In this document: piece by piece, positions 52,077 through 59,435 of the stretch
Numbering within the stretch: the first letter of the stretch is position 1
Layout: every line of letters starts with the position of its first letter
From: Weeksellaceae bacterium
GTDB lineage: Bacteria; Bacteroidota; Bacteroidia; Flavobacteriales; Weeksellaceae
DNA: 64,000 nucleotides
Assembly (NCBI GenBank): GCA_022013695.1
Contig: JAKLPS010000006.1
Coordinates: 1 to 64,000, forward strand
Direction: 5' to 3'
The notes under the pieces: generated by a model
Told to the model about the DNA's origin: nothing
What the model saw: only the letters and a program-made list of their open reading frames with translations
Databases searched by the model: none
Position numbers and translations under genes: made by a program

Positions 52077-52298
52077 TTATAAAGATTTGATGATCTCAGA
52101 GGCAATCTTGTAAGATTTCTGCTTGGCTTCGAAATCATAGATATTTCCGGAAACTATGATTTCATCGGGTTTGTAATCTTTTGCAAACCTCGTCAATTTT
52201 TCCGTCAAAGTTTCTCGGTCTCCCACGAAAGTTTTGGCCGTCACAAAGAAGTTCTCCACATTGTAGAACATCAACAGTTCAGCATTCGGTGTTACCAA
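52077..52298 (-). pseudogene. C-terminal remnant of an LLM-class flavin-dependent oxidoreductase
   Basis: An open frame of 73 codons from a TTG at 52298 (ATG at 52271). Its last 50 residues (FVGDRETLTEKLTRFAKDY, KPDEIIVSGNIYDFEAKQKS) look like the extreme C-terminus of luciferase-like monooxygenases, which is the part after the flavin-binding barrel. The other 270 or so residues expected are absent; the corA coding sequence occupies that position and overlaps the frame by 7 bp. A deletion joining corA to the end of an LLM gene would explain this. It could instead be a free-standing small gene, less likely. Confidence 0.5.
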
Positions 52299-53194
52299 CG
52301 TTTTCTCTTCATATAAATAAAAGTCACGACAACGATGGTCAACATCAATCCGATGGTGAAAAAATAGCCGTTCTTGTGATGCAGCTCGGGCATATTATCG
52401 AAGTTCATTCCATAAACTCCGGCTATAAAAGTGATCGGTAGAAAATACACGGAATAGATTGCCAAAAGCTTCATCACCTGATTGGCTTTCTGATCCGATA
52501 AGGCCAGAAACATCGAGATAAGGTTGGTCGTTTGTGCATTCAGATGGTCGAAGTCTGCAATCACGTCTTTTTGCTTGTCGATAAGATCCATCACCTGCAC
52601 CTCTTCCAGATCCAAAGTTTTGAATTTTGAGATCCATTCTCCCGAGATGTTCAGGATTCTGGTATTGAGCCCAGATTTGCGTTTCAATTTGTACAATCGG
52701 CGGATTTGCACAGAGTTGTTGGTGTTTTTCAGGAAGATTTCATTCTCGATCACGTCGATCAATTCCATCAACTGTTTACTTTGATCGTCGAAGCTTTTTA
52801 TTATTTTGAGTGCCAGCCGCAAAGCCAGTTCATCTCTTGTGATCTTATTGATGTCTTCCTTGCCCAGTTCTGCCGATATTTCCTGGACGCTTTTGCTGTT
52901 GGTTCTGTGTGTTGTGATGATGAAGTTGGGGAGCAGGAAAATGCCCAGTTTGCTGCTGATATCGCTCATGCTGTTTAATGATGTCCTTTCCAGATCGTTA
53001 GATTCCCGTGTCAAGAAGAATTTGACATCGCCAACTTCCTCATATTTGGGAAGGTGATTCGGATCTATGGTATCTTCCAAAAGCAGGTAATTGATTTGAT
53101 AGTTTTGATGCAGCAGCTTCAGATCTTCCTCATTCGGCGTCGTTACATCCACCCATTCCCACTTTTTGGACTTGTATTTTTTTTCTATTGGCAT
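52292..53194 (-). CDS. corA: CorA family magnesium/cobalt transporter
   Basis: A 300-aa inner-membrane channel. A long cytoplasmic N-domain and stalk helix (to about residue 235) lead to two C-terminal membrane helices. The selectivity signature GMN is in AGVYGMNFDNMPE, and the protein ends in a basic tail (MKRKRW). Length is typical. A -7 box (TAGTTTTG on the minus strand, 53199-53206) ends 4 nt before the ATG, so the mRNA may be leaderless. Confidence 0.94.
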   Translation of the reverse strand: MPIEKKYKSKKWEWVDVTTPNEEDLKLLHQNYQINYLLLEDTIDPNHLPKYEEVGDVKFFLTRESNDLERTSLNSMSDISSKLGIFLLPNFIITTHRTNSKSVQEISAELGKEDINKITRDELALRLALKIIKSFDDQSKQLMELIDVIENEIFLKNTNNSVQIRRLYKLKRKSGLNTRILNISGEWISKFKTLDLEEVQVMDLIDKQKDVIADFDHLNAQTTNLISMFLALSDQKANQVMKLLAIYSVYFLPITFIAGVYGMNFDNMPELHHKNGYFFTIGLMLTIVVVTFIYMKRKRW

Positions 53195-53506
53195 ACAGCA
53201 AAACTAAATAAAATTACGATTAGTTGGAAAAAATGGTTAATTCAATTTTATAGAACGCATAGAATAAGGGCGTTTTGAATCAGAAGATTTCCCCTTTTTT
53301 TATTACGGTTTAAGCCATTTTAGAAGGTTTTTGAACAAATTAAGCTTAATAATATTTATGTTTCAGTTTCTGCAAAAATCCGCTCTTTTTTAATGTAAAT
53401 CGCTTTCAATCAATTTAATAATCATCGTTTGTACTCAAAATATTAAAATAAATGCGCCGTATTAGATAAAATAATTATTTTTGTCTTCTACCTTAATTTG
53501 TAATAA
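53195..53506. other. 312-bp divergent promoter region, corA / KAS III
   Basis: No gene seen. It holds the corA -7 box (53199-53206, minus) and a -7 box for the KAS III gene (TATTTTTG, 53476-53483, plus). The middle 250 bp are AT-rich without a clear repeat or hairpin. Confidence 0.6.
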
Positions 53507-54529
53507 ATGATCAAAAGTGTAATCGCAGGCGTGGGTCATTACGTCCCAGAAAATATAGTTACCAACGACGACCTTTCTCAACGGATGAACACCACCGACG
53601 AATGGATTACCGAAAGAACCGGAATCAAGGAAAGGAGACACCGCAAAAACCGATTAGATTCCGAAGAGACCACTTCTTTCTACGGTTTCAAAGCCTCAGA
53701 AATAGCTTTGAAAAGTTCCAATCTTACCGCCAAAGACATCGATTATATCGTTTTCGCCACCTTGTCGCCAGATTATTTTTTTCCCGGCTGTGGCGTGCAG
53801 CTGCAGGAGCTCTTGGGTTGCGACACGATTGGCGCGCTGGATGTTCGTAATCAATGCTCGGGTTTCATTTACGCAGTGAGCGTTGCCGATGCGTTTATAA
53901 AATCCGGAATGTACAAAAATGTTTTGGTGGTAGGCGCAGAGATTCATTCTTTTGGACTGGATTTTTCCGATGCCGGCCGCGGCGTTTCCGTCATCTTTGG
54001 AGATGGCGCTGGAGCGATTGTTTTATCATCCAGCGAGGCCAGCGGTTCCCGAGGCATTTTGTCTGTCAATATGCATTCGGAAGGCAAATATGCGGAAGAG
54101 TTGGTCGTGAAATTTCCGGGAAGCAAATCGGGCTGGAGCGATAATCTGCTGTCGAATCCTGATTTGATTACTGCGGAAGACATCTATCCGGTGATGAATG
54201 GGAATTTCGTTTTCAAGCACGCCGTCACCCGTTTCCCAGAAACCATTCTGGAAGCTTTGCAGAAAGCCGGAAAAACCATTGAGGATTTGGATTTGCTCAT
54301 TCCGCATCAAGCCAATCTTAGAATATCGCAATATGTACAGCAACTGCTTCATCTGCCGGACGAAAAAATCTTTATGAACATTCAGAAATATGGCAATACC
54401 ACAGCAGCATCTATACCGATTGCACTGAGCGAGGCCATTTTGGAAGGCCGGATGAAGCCCGGTGACCTGGTCTGTCTGTCAGCTTTTGGCAGTGGATTCA
54501 CTTGGGGAAGCGTTTTGTTCGAATATTAA
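53507..54529 (+). CDS. 3-oxoacyl-ACP synthase III (FabH-like)
   Basis: A 340-aa condensing enzyme that starts fatty-acid chains from an acyl-CoA and malonyl-ACP. The triad is Cys117 in RNQCSGFIYA, His in IPHQANLRIS and Asn in YGNTTAASIP; the protein ends FGSGFTWGSVLFEY. Closer to classical FabH than the paralogue at 30429 (CSGF motif), but longer than E. coli FabH by about 20 residues. Monocistronic, with its own -7 box; repeats follow directly. Confidence 0.92.
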   Translation: MIKSVIAGVGHYVPENIVTNDDLSQRMNTTDEWITERTGIKERRHRKNRLDSEETTSFYGFKASEIALKSSNLTAKDIDYIVFATLSPDYFFPGCGVQLQELLGCDTIGALDVRNQCSGFIYAVSVADAFIKSGMYKNVLVVGAEIHSFGLDFSDAGRGVSVIFGDGAGAIVLSSSEASGSRGILSVNMHSEGKYAEELVVKFPGSKSGWSDNLLSNPDLITAEDIYPVMNGNFVFKHAVTRFPETILEALQKAGKTIEDLDLLIPHQANLRISQYVQQLLHLPDEKIFMNIQKYGNTTAASIPIALSEAILEGRMKPGDLVCLSAFGSGFTWGSVLFEY

Positions 54530-54545
54530 TTTGGTTTGTCCTTTG

Positions 54546-54624
54546 AAGTCCCTCTCCTTTGGAGAGGGATTTAGGGTGAGGAAGAAAAGTCCCTCTCCTT
54601 CGGAGAGGGATTTAGGGTGAGGAA
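54546..54624 (+). repeat. two direct copies of a CCCTCTCC...GGAGAGGG hairpin repeat
   Basis: Two copies with a 41-bp period (from 54546 and from 54587). Each holds CCCTCTCC, a 3-nt loop, GGAGAGGG and a tail ATTTAGGGTGAGGAA. The copies differ by one base in the loop (TTT/TTC). Further related copies lie at 55721-55779, on the far side of ohrR-ohr. From memory this is a common interspersed repeat in flavobacteria. Confidence 0.8.
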
Positions 54625-54653
54625 AAGCGCAACCAACTAAGGCTCATTTTCCG

Positions 54654-55082
54654 TCATAGATTTATTTTCTGAACAACTTTTTCGGACAAAGTTTTTAATT
54701 GCTGCATTTCGTCCAAATTGATATGCATCGCTTTCGCAAGATCTGATGGAATATTGACAGCTTTTGACTTTAGCTTTTTTCCTTTTTCTGTCAAGTAGAT
54801 ATTCACGATGCGTTCATCATCCTCGCTGCGCTTTCGCACCAGAAATTCTTTGGATTCTAATCTTTTTAGCAATGGCGTCAGCGTTCCATTATCCAGCTGC
54901 AAAATTTTTCCAACTTGGCTGACGGTCTGTTCGTCCTTTTCCCAGAGCGCCATCATTGTGATGTACTGGGGATAGGTCAATCCAATATCTTTCAGAATTG
55001 GCCGGTAGCATTGCATGATCTCGCGGTGCAAAACATAGACCGAGAAACATAGTTGTTTATCAAGTTTTAATAAATCTTCCAT
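54654..55082 (-). CDS. MarR family regulator, OhrR type
   Basis: A 142-aa winged-helix repressor. LKLDKQLCFSVYVLHREI has the N-terminal reactive Cys of OhrR (LCF-x-Y), which is oxidised by organic peroxides to release DNA. DNA-binding wing: QLDNGTLTPLLKRLESKEFLVRKRS. ATG at 55082 is preferred to a TTG at 55109. It lies 83 bp downstream of ohr on the same strand, its probable target, and ends next to the repeats at 54546-54624. Confidence 0.92.
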   Translation of the reverse strand: MEDLLKLDKQLCFSVYVLHREIMQCYRPILKDIGLTYPQYITMMALWEKDEQTVSQVGKILQLDNGTLTPLLKRLESKEFLVRKRSEDDERIVNIYLTEKGKKLKSKAVNIPSDLAKAMHINLDEMQQLKTLSEKVVQKINL

Positions 55083-55165
55083 GCCAAATTTTTTAATTTT
55101 AATTCCCAAAAATCAAAGTTAAGAGAATTTTAAATTTGCTGCCAATTAGCTACTTTGACAAAAAA

Positions 55166-55588
55166 TTAGTCTTTGCTCACCGTAAGTTTCACTTCTATAT
55201 TTCCCCTTGTAGCATTGGAATAAGGGCAAACTTCGTGTGCTTTTTCAATTAATTCCTGTGCCTGCTCGATACTGACGCCCGGAATGTTGGCATGCAACTC
55301 CGCTTCCAGACCGAAGCCGCCATTCTCTAATTGACCGATGCCTATTTTAGCAGTTACAGATGTTTCACCGGTCTCGATTTTGCTTTGCTTGATGATCATA
55401 TTCAAAGCACTGTCAAAACAAGCGGCGTACCCTGCCGCGAATAACATTTCCGGGTTTGCGAAGTCGTTATTAGCGCCTCCTAGGTTCTTGGGCATTCGGA
55501 CATCCAGATCTAGAACTCCATTGTCACTTTTTACGTGTCCGTTTCTTCCTCCTTGGGCGGTTGCGCCGATGCTGTACAATGTTTTCAT
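55166..55588 (-). CDS. ohr: organic hydroperoxide resistance protein
   Basis: A 140-aa thiol peroxidase of the Ohr/OsmC fold, reducing fatty-acid and other organic hydroperoxides. The peroxidatic Cys is in AAGYAACFDSAL, the resolving Cys in HEVCPYSNATRGN, and the catalytic Arg falls in the GGRNGHV region. ATG at 55588 gives the family length; a longer frame from 55690 would cross the promoter and operator. Operon-like with ohrR downstream. Confidence 0.95.
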   Translation of the reverse strand: MKTLYSIGATAQGGRNGHVKSDNGVLDLDVRMPKNLGGANNDFANPEMLFAAGYAACFDSALNMIIKQSKIETGETSVTAKIGIGQLENGGFGLEAELHANIPGVSIEQAQELIEKAHEVCPYSNATRGNIEVKLTVSKD

Positions 55589-55625
55589 TTTTAAGATAAT
55601 TTTAATTGTTAATATTTTTCTTTTG

Positions 55626-55663
55626 CAAATATATATTGTCATATTATATCGTGCACAATATAA
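55626..55663 (-). promoter_or_regulatory. ohr promoter with overlapping OhrR-type operator
   Basis: On the minus strand, TTG (55656-55658), a 22-nt spacer and TATATTTG (55626-55633). A 20-bp palindrome TTATATCGTGCACAATATAA (55644-55663), with one mismatched pair, covers the TTG and half the spacer. Such AT-rich palindromes are typical MarR-family sites. OhrR binding here would exclude RNA polymerase. Confidence 0.7.
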
Positions 55664-55720
55664 ATTTACTTTTAAAACTATATCAATCATAGAAACAACC
55701 TATCAATACTTTAATGTAAT

Positions 55721-55779
55721 AAGTCCCTCTCCCTGGGATAGGGATTTATGGTGAGGAAGAAAGGGATTTTGGGTGAGGA
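55721..55779 (+). repeat. third and partial fourth copy of the CCCTCTCC repeat
   Basis: A diverged copy (AAGTCCCTCTCCCTGGGATAGGG from 55721, here split: AAGTCCCTCTCC then CTGGGATAGGG) with tail ATTTATGGTGAGGAA, then a tail-only copy GGGATTTTGGGTGAGGA ending at 55779. The stop codon of the DUF1501 gene begins at the next base. Same orientation as the pair at 54546. Confidence 0.7.
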
Positions 55780-56976
55780 TCACACAAAATCGTAATAACC
55801 ATTAGTCTTTCCAAGTATCTTCTTATCGTCTGTGTTCAGCCATCTTTTCAGAACAGTGGCATAGACTTTCCGGAAATCTTCGGTGTACTTCAGGTCTCCG
55901 TCGTTCAGATTTTGAAGGTCTGGTAGCGCATTTAATAGGCCTTTCTTTTTCAGCCCGCCGCTGATGAAAAACATTTGATTGGCCGTTCCGTGATCGGTTC
56001 CATTACTCGCATTTTGGGCGACACGCCGGCCAAATTCGGAAAAAGTCATAATCATCACATCTTTGAATTTTCCGTTGTCTTTCATATCTTTTACAAAGAC
56101 TTGCACGGCCTCATCAATGCTGGTAAAAAGCTGATTTTGTCTTTGATTCTGATTATTGTGCGTATCAAAACTTCCGACGGACAGGTAATAGACTTGCGTA
56201 TTGATATCCGATTTGATTAGCGATGCCACAGTTTTGAAGTCCTTGCCAATTTGCGTATCAGGATATATTTTATCCGTTGTTTTTGCCTTGCTTTCTTGGA
56301 AGATGTATTCAGAATTGTTCAGCGTGCTGCCCAAAGTGTCGTACAGGTAACTAGCCAAGTCGTGCTCGTGATCGGTATTCTCTGCCGCCAGTTTCTTGTA
56401 GAGCGTTTCCTGGCTGTTTTCGAAGAGTTTCTTGGGGTCTTTCAGCGCGATGGCTTTATTATTTTCACCCTTCATCGCGAGGCTGAGAAGGTCGTCCAGT
56501 TCTATCGCCTGTGTCGGATTTTTGCAGTCGTGGCAGGCTTCGTCCAGATATCTCCCCAGCCAGCCGGAATTTAGGAACTCATTGCTGTCGCTGGCAGATT
56601 GCCAAATATCCATACTGCGAAAGTGGGATTTGTTGGGTTCTGGATAGCCCACATTGTTCAGCACGGCCAGTTCGCCATTCTCGTACAATTCTTTGAAATA
56701 TCGGAGCGCCGGATTGATTCCGGCTTCGTCAGTCAGCAAAAGAGCCTTGTCCTCTTTGATTGATATTTGATTTCTGGAGCTGTAGTAGATATCATTTTTG
56801 ATGGGGATAATTGTATTAAGACCGTCATTACCGCCAGACAACTGAAGAATGATGAGGGTTTTTCCATTCATTTCGAGCGCTTCTGGAAGGGTAAGGGCAC
56901 TTAGAAAATTGGGAAACAGGAAGGAGGCAGCAGCAAGACTGCTGGTTCTTATAAAGGTTTTTCTGTTGATAATCAT
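55780..56976 (-). CDS. DUF1501 family protein
   Basis: 398 aa. An N-terminal export signal (INRKTFIRTSSLAAASFLFP) has a single Arg-Lys in place of the twin arginines usual for this family. The sulfatase/alkaline-phosphatase-like DUF1501 core has LIILQLSGGNDGLNTIIP, SFDTHNNQ, VMIMTFSEFGRRVAQNASNGTDHGT in two parts (VMIMTFSEFGRRV, then NGTDHGTA), with conserved metal-type Asp/His. Twelve bp after the DUF1800 gene; the two families almost always travel together and are thought to form a secreted pair of unknown function. Confidence 0.92.
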   Translation of the reverse strand: MIINRKTFIRTSSLAAASFLFPNFLSALTLPEALEMNGKTLIILQLSGGNDGLNTIIPIKNDIYYSSRNQISIKEDKALLLTDEAGINPALRYFKELYENGELAVLNNVGYPEPNKSHFRSMDIWQSASDSNEFLNSGWLGRYLDEACHDCKNPTQAIELDDLLSLAMKGENNKAIALKDPKKLFENSQETLYKKLAAENTDHEHDLASYLYDTLGSTLNNSEYIFQESKAKTTDKIYPDTQIGKDFKTVASLIKSDINTQVYYLSVGSFDTHNNQNQRQNQLFTSIDEAVQVFVKDMKDNGKFKDVMIMTFSEFGRRVAQNASNGTDHGTANQMFFISGGLKKKGLLNALPDLQNLNDGDLKYTEDFRKVYATVLKRWLNTDDKKILGKTNGYYDFV

Positions 56977-56988
56977 AACCGTTATTTT

Positions 56989-58356
56989 TTAACAAAGTTG
57001 ATATTCGGGAGTGGACATAATACTGATCATCAGATGCTGTCTGCTCTTGTCGGCATTGAAGTCCGTGATCGTTTTTCTAAATTTTTCCGTGGGGTTTGGT
57101 AGTAATAGAGCAAACAGATCGTCATCCAAAATAGTCGAAATGCTGTCCCAGTGAATCGCAATCCGGTTCTGTTTTTTGTTCACGACAAATTTATTTTCTG
57201 TTTTGCCCATATTCACGTCGTCATTGGGTTTAGGCTCTACATCTAGGGTTTTGTAACCGGCCATTACAGATGGTATTTTCATTCTCAAAAGCAAGGTAGA
57301 ACTGTCTATCCAATCGATTCCCGACGGCCATCCAGCAACATTCGGCGGTTGCAAAAGTTGCTGCCCCAGAAGTCTTTCTATATAATAAAGACCTCTTCCA
57401 TCTCTGGTGTCCATTGGCAGAATTCTGCGGATTCCGACAATCAGATCTATAGGAGATTTTACTTTGGCTCCGATATTATTTTCAGAGTAGAACCAGGTAG
57501 AAAGGAATATCTCATCCATCAAAGTCATCAGATTATAATCGGAGACATAGAATTTTTGACTCAGATCATTGATGATTTTCTGATCGGGCGTTTCATTCAC
57601 AAAATATTTGTAAATTTTGGCGGTGATGAAGTGCGCACATTCTGGTTGTTCAAGAATGATGTTGATGATGTCTGTTCCGCTGAAATTGCCTTTTTTCCCA
57701 AGAAATTCTTTCTCTCCAAAATCGTGCTGTCTTAGATTTTCGCGGAATGTTCCGTCCGCATCGTAGCTCCAGCCTGTGAAAGCTCTTGCAGATTCTTTGA
57801 TGTCTTTTTCTGTGTAGAGATTTCCTCTTCCCAAGGTGAAAAGCTCCATCAATTCTCTCGCAAAGTTTTCGTTGGCTTTGGCTTTTTTGTTCTGTTGATT
57901 ATTAAGAAAATTCAGCATTGCAGGTGATCTGGAAACTTCAAAGAGCAAATCGCGGAAACTTCCTATGGCATTTTTTCTGAAAATATTGATAATCTCCAGA
58001 TTGAAGATCGACTGCTGAATTCGGGTGGCAAAATGCCCGTGCCAGAACAGCGCCATTTTTTCCTGAAGTTGATGCGGGCTGCTGATCATCAGATCCTGCC
58101 ACGCTTTCGCAATAGCGACATTGTGATTCCTATTGAACTGGTTGAGCGCTTTTCTGTCTTCCGCTTTGGCCATTTCCAGATATTGCTGAGACGATATTTT
58201 ATAGGCCTCGATTTCAATGGGCTGATAATTGGAGGTGTCTTTGAGCAGCTTATATAGCTTTTTCTGACCCATTTTTTTGATTTGATCAACATCGTTATGA
58301 TGAAGTCCGAACGCCGCTCTGGAAACCAGATGTTTATTGTTGGGGAAATTGTTCAT
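56989..58356 (-). CDS. DUF1800 family protein
   Basis: 455 aa from the ATG at 58356 (a GTG at 58413 adds 19 unlike residues). Family marks: HLVSRAAFGLHHNDVDQI near the start, MALFWHGHFATRIQ, NENFARELMELFTLG and GWPSGIDWI. No obvious signal peptide, although its DUF1501 partner has one. First gene of the pair, read from the divergent region at 58.4 kb. Confidence 0.9.
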   Translation of the reverse strand: MNNFPNNKHLVSRAAFGLHHNDVDQIKKMGQKKLYKLLKDTSNYQPIEIEAYKISSQQYLEMAKAEDRKALNQFNRNHNVAIAKAWQDLMISSPHQLQEKMALFWHGHFATRIQQSIFNLEIINIFRKNAIGSFRDLLFEVSRSPAMLNFLNNQQNKKAKANENFARELMELFTLGRGNLYTEKDIKESARAFTGWSYDADGTFRENLRQHDFGEKEFLGKKGNFSGTDIINIILEQPECAHFITAKIYKYFVNETPDQKIINDLSQKFYVSDYNLMTLMDEIFLSTWFYSENNIGAKVKSPIDLIVGIRRILPMDTRDGRGLYYIERLLGQQLLQPPNVAGWPSGIDWIDSSTLLLRMKIPSVMAGYKTLDVEPKPNDDVNMGKTENKFVVNKKQNRIAIHWDSISTILDDDLFALLLPNPTEKFRKTITDFNADKSRQHLMISIMSTPEYQLC

Positions 58357-58423
58357 AGTCTGCGATTTATATCTTTGACTTGGGAAATGGGATTTGGTTA
58401 AATCAAAAATCACGAAAACTTTT

Positions 58424-58447
58424 AAATATTAACGAAGGTTAATATTT
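58424..58447. promoter_or_regulatory. 10-bp inverted repeat in divergent region
   Basis: AAATATTAAC (58424-58433) and GTTAATATTT (58438-58447) are perfect arms with a 4-nt centre. It lies 1 bp before the ATG of a mini-ORF on the + strand and 68 bp before the DUF1800 ATG on the minus strand. It looks like a dimeric-regulator site or a 5' RNA hairpin. Confidence 0.5.
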
Positions 58448-58448
58448 T

Positions 58449-58505
58449 ATGAAAAAAACAACTAAAATTAAAATATCAAAAATTAATTTTCACAAGGAGA
58501 ATTAA
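58449..58505 (+). CDS. possible 18-aa leader peptide
   Basis: ATG to TAA, 18 codons, sequence MKKTTKIKISKINFHKEN. It begins directly after the inverted repeat at 58424-58447 and is followed 21 bp later by an intrinsic terminator (58527-58574). Lys/Ile-rich; a start like MKKxxKIxI recalls flavobacterial RiPP-type or leader peptides. It may be a leader, a toxin-like peptide, the truncated front of a longer gene, or chance. Confidence 0.3.
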   Translation: MKKTTKIKISKINFHKEN

Positions 58506-58526
58506 ATAAGCAGTCAAAGATGACGC

Positions 58527-58574
58527 TGCACCCAAAGTCTTTTCTAAAAACTATTGGGTGCAATCTTTTTTTTT
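58527..58574 (+). terminator. strong terminator with no upstream gene
   Basis: TGCACCCAA (58527-58535) and TTGGGTGCA (58554-58562) form a perfect 9-bp stem, followed by about ten T. The only + strand feature before it is the mini-ORF at 58449, so a short RNA of about 120-130 nt would end here. It also lies 70 bp before the hydrolase gene at 58646. Confidence 0.75.
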
Positions 58575-58645
58575 ATTTTCAAATTTCGAAAATATTAAGG
58601 AAATTTGTAAATCCTGCCGAACAGGAATTCAAAAAATCTAAGTTC

Positions 58646-59287
58646 ATGAGATTATACACCGTCAGTGGCCTTGGCGCAGACGAAAAAGTACTGGAGAAGC
58701 TCACTTTTAATCCGGGAGTCGAGGTGGTTCACATTCCCTGGCTCATTCCCCATCTGGATGAAGAATTTTCCGACTATGTTGCCAGAATGTCCTCATTTGT
58801 AGACGATTATGAGGCATTTTACTTGCTCGGCTATTCCTTTGGAGGTATCATCGTTCAGGAAATCCACAAAATCAAACCGGCAAAAAAAGTAGTGATTCTC
58901 GGCAGCATTCGATCCGACGCAGAAAAATCAAAGCTCATCAGAGCGGGAGAAAAAACCAATGCCCTCAAGTACATTCCGCTTCGGTTTTTCAGCGATAGCG
59001 GTACCGTTTTTTATGCTTTCTTCAGAAAATTAATAGACCCAAAAAATCCAAAATTGCTACAATATTTCCGCGTCCGAGATCCTTACTATCTCAAATGGTC
59101 GATGGACAAAGTCGCGCACTGGAAATCCGAGGAAATGCCTGGCATAGTGCAGATTATGGCTGATAAAGACATCATCTTTCCGTTGAAAAATTCCAAACCC
59201 AACTTCGTCATCAAAAATGCCACCCATCTTTTCCCCGCTACCAAACCGAAGGAAGTTTCCGAGATTTTGAAAACAATTTTTATATAA
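58646..59287 (+). CDS. alpha/beta-fold hydrolase
   Basis: 213 aa, cytoplasmic. VSGLGADEKVLEKL, then the nucleophile elbow LLGYSFGGIIVQE (Ser), an Asp in QIMADKDIIFPL and the base His in NATHLFPATK. A small esterase or thioesterase-like protein without an identified substrate. ATG at 58646 is chosen; a frame extending back to 58520 would read through the terminator hairpin. Confidence 0.82.
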   Translation: MRLYTVSGLGADEKVLEKLTFNPGVEVVHIPWLIPHLDEEFSDYVARMSSFVDDYEAFYLLGYSFGGIIVQEIHKIKPAKKVVILGSIRSDAEKSKLIRAGEKTNALKYIPLRFFSDSGTVFYAFFRKLIDPKNPKLLQYFRVRDPYYLKWSMDKVAHWKSEEMPGIVQIMADKDIIFPLKNSKPNFVIKNATHLFPATKPKEVSEILKTIFI

Positions 59288-59435
59288 ATTTGATGTTATT
59301 TTTGGCCAGATATTTTGATTTTTCACTTTTCGCTGAATCAAAAAAAATTGCTAAGATGTTCCGGTTAAAATTTCATTTAATATTGGAACCGGAGTCGCTA
59401 AAATCAAGTACTTTTACTGCAATTAATTTCTCTTA

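Noticed and set aside
54546-54624. Two hairpin repeats with a 41-bp period considered as a minimal CRISPR array.
   Set aside because: The copies are contiguous with no variable spacer of proper size, no cas genes, and related copies elsewhere; it is an interspersed repeat.
59359-59392. TCCGGTT/AACCGGA inverted repeat upstream of sdaA considered as an operator or terminator.
   Set aside because: The 20-nt loop is long, there is no T-run and no overlap with a promoter box; kept only as a remark in the sdaA entry.
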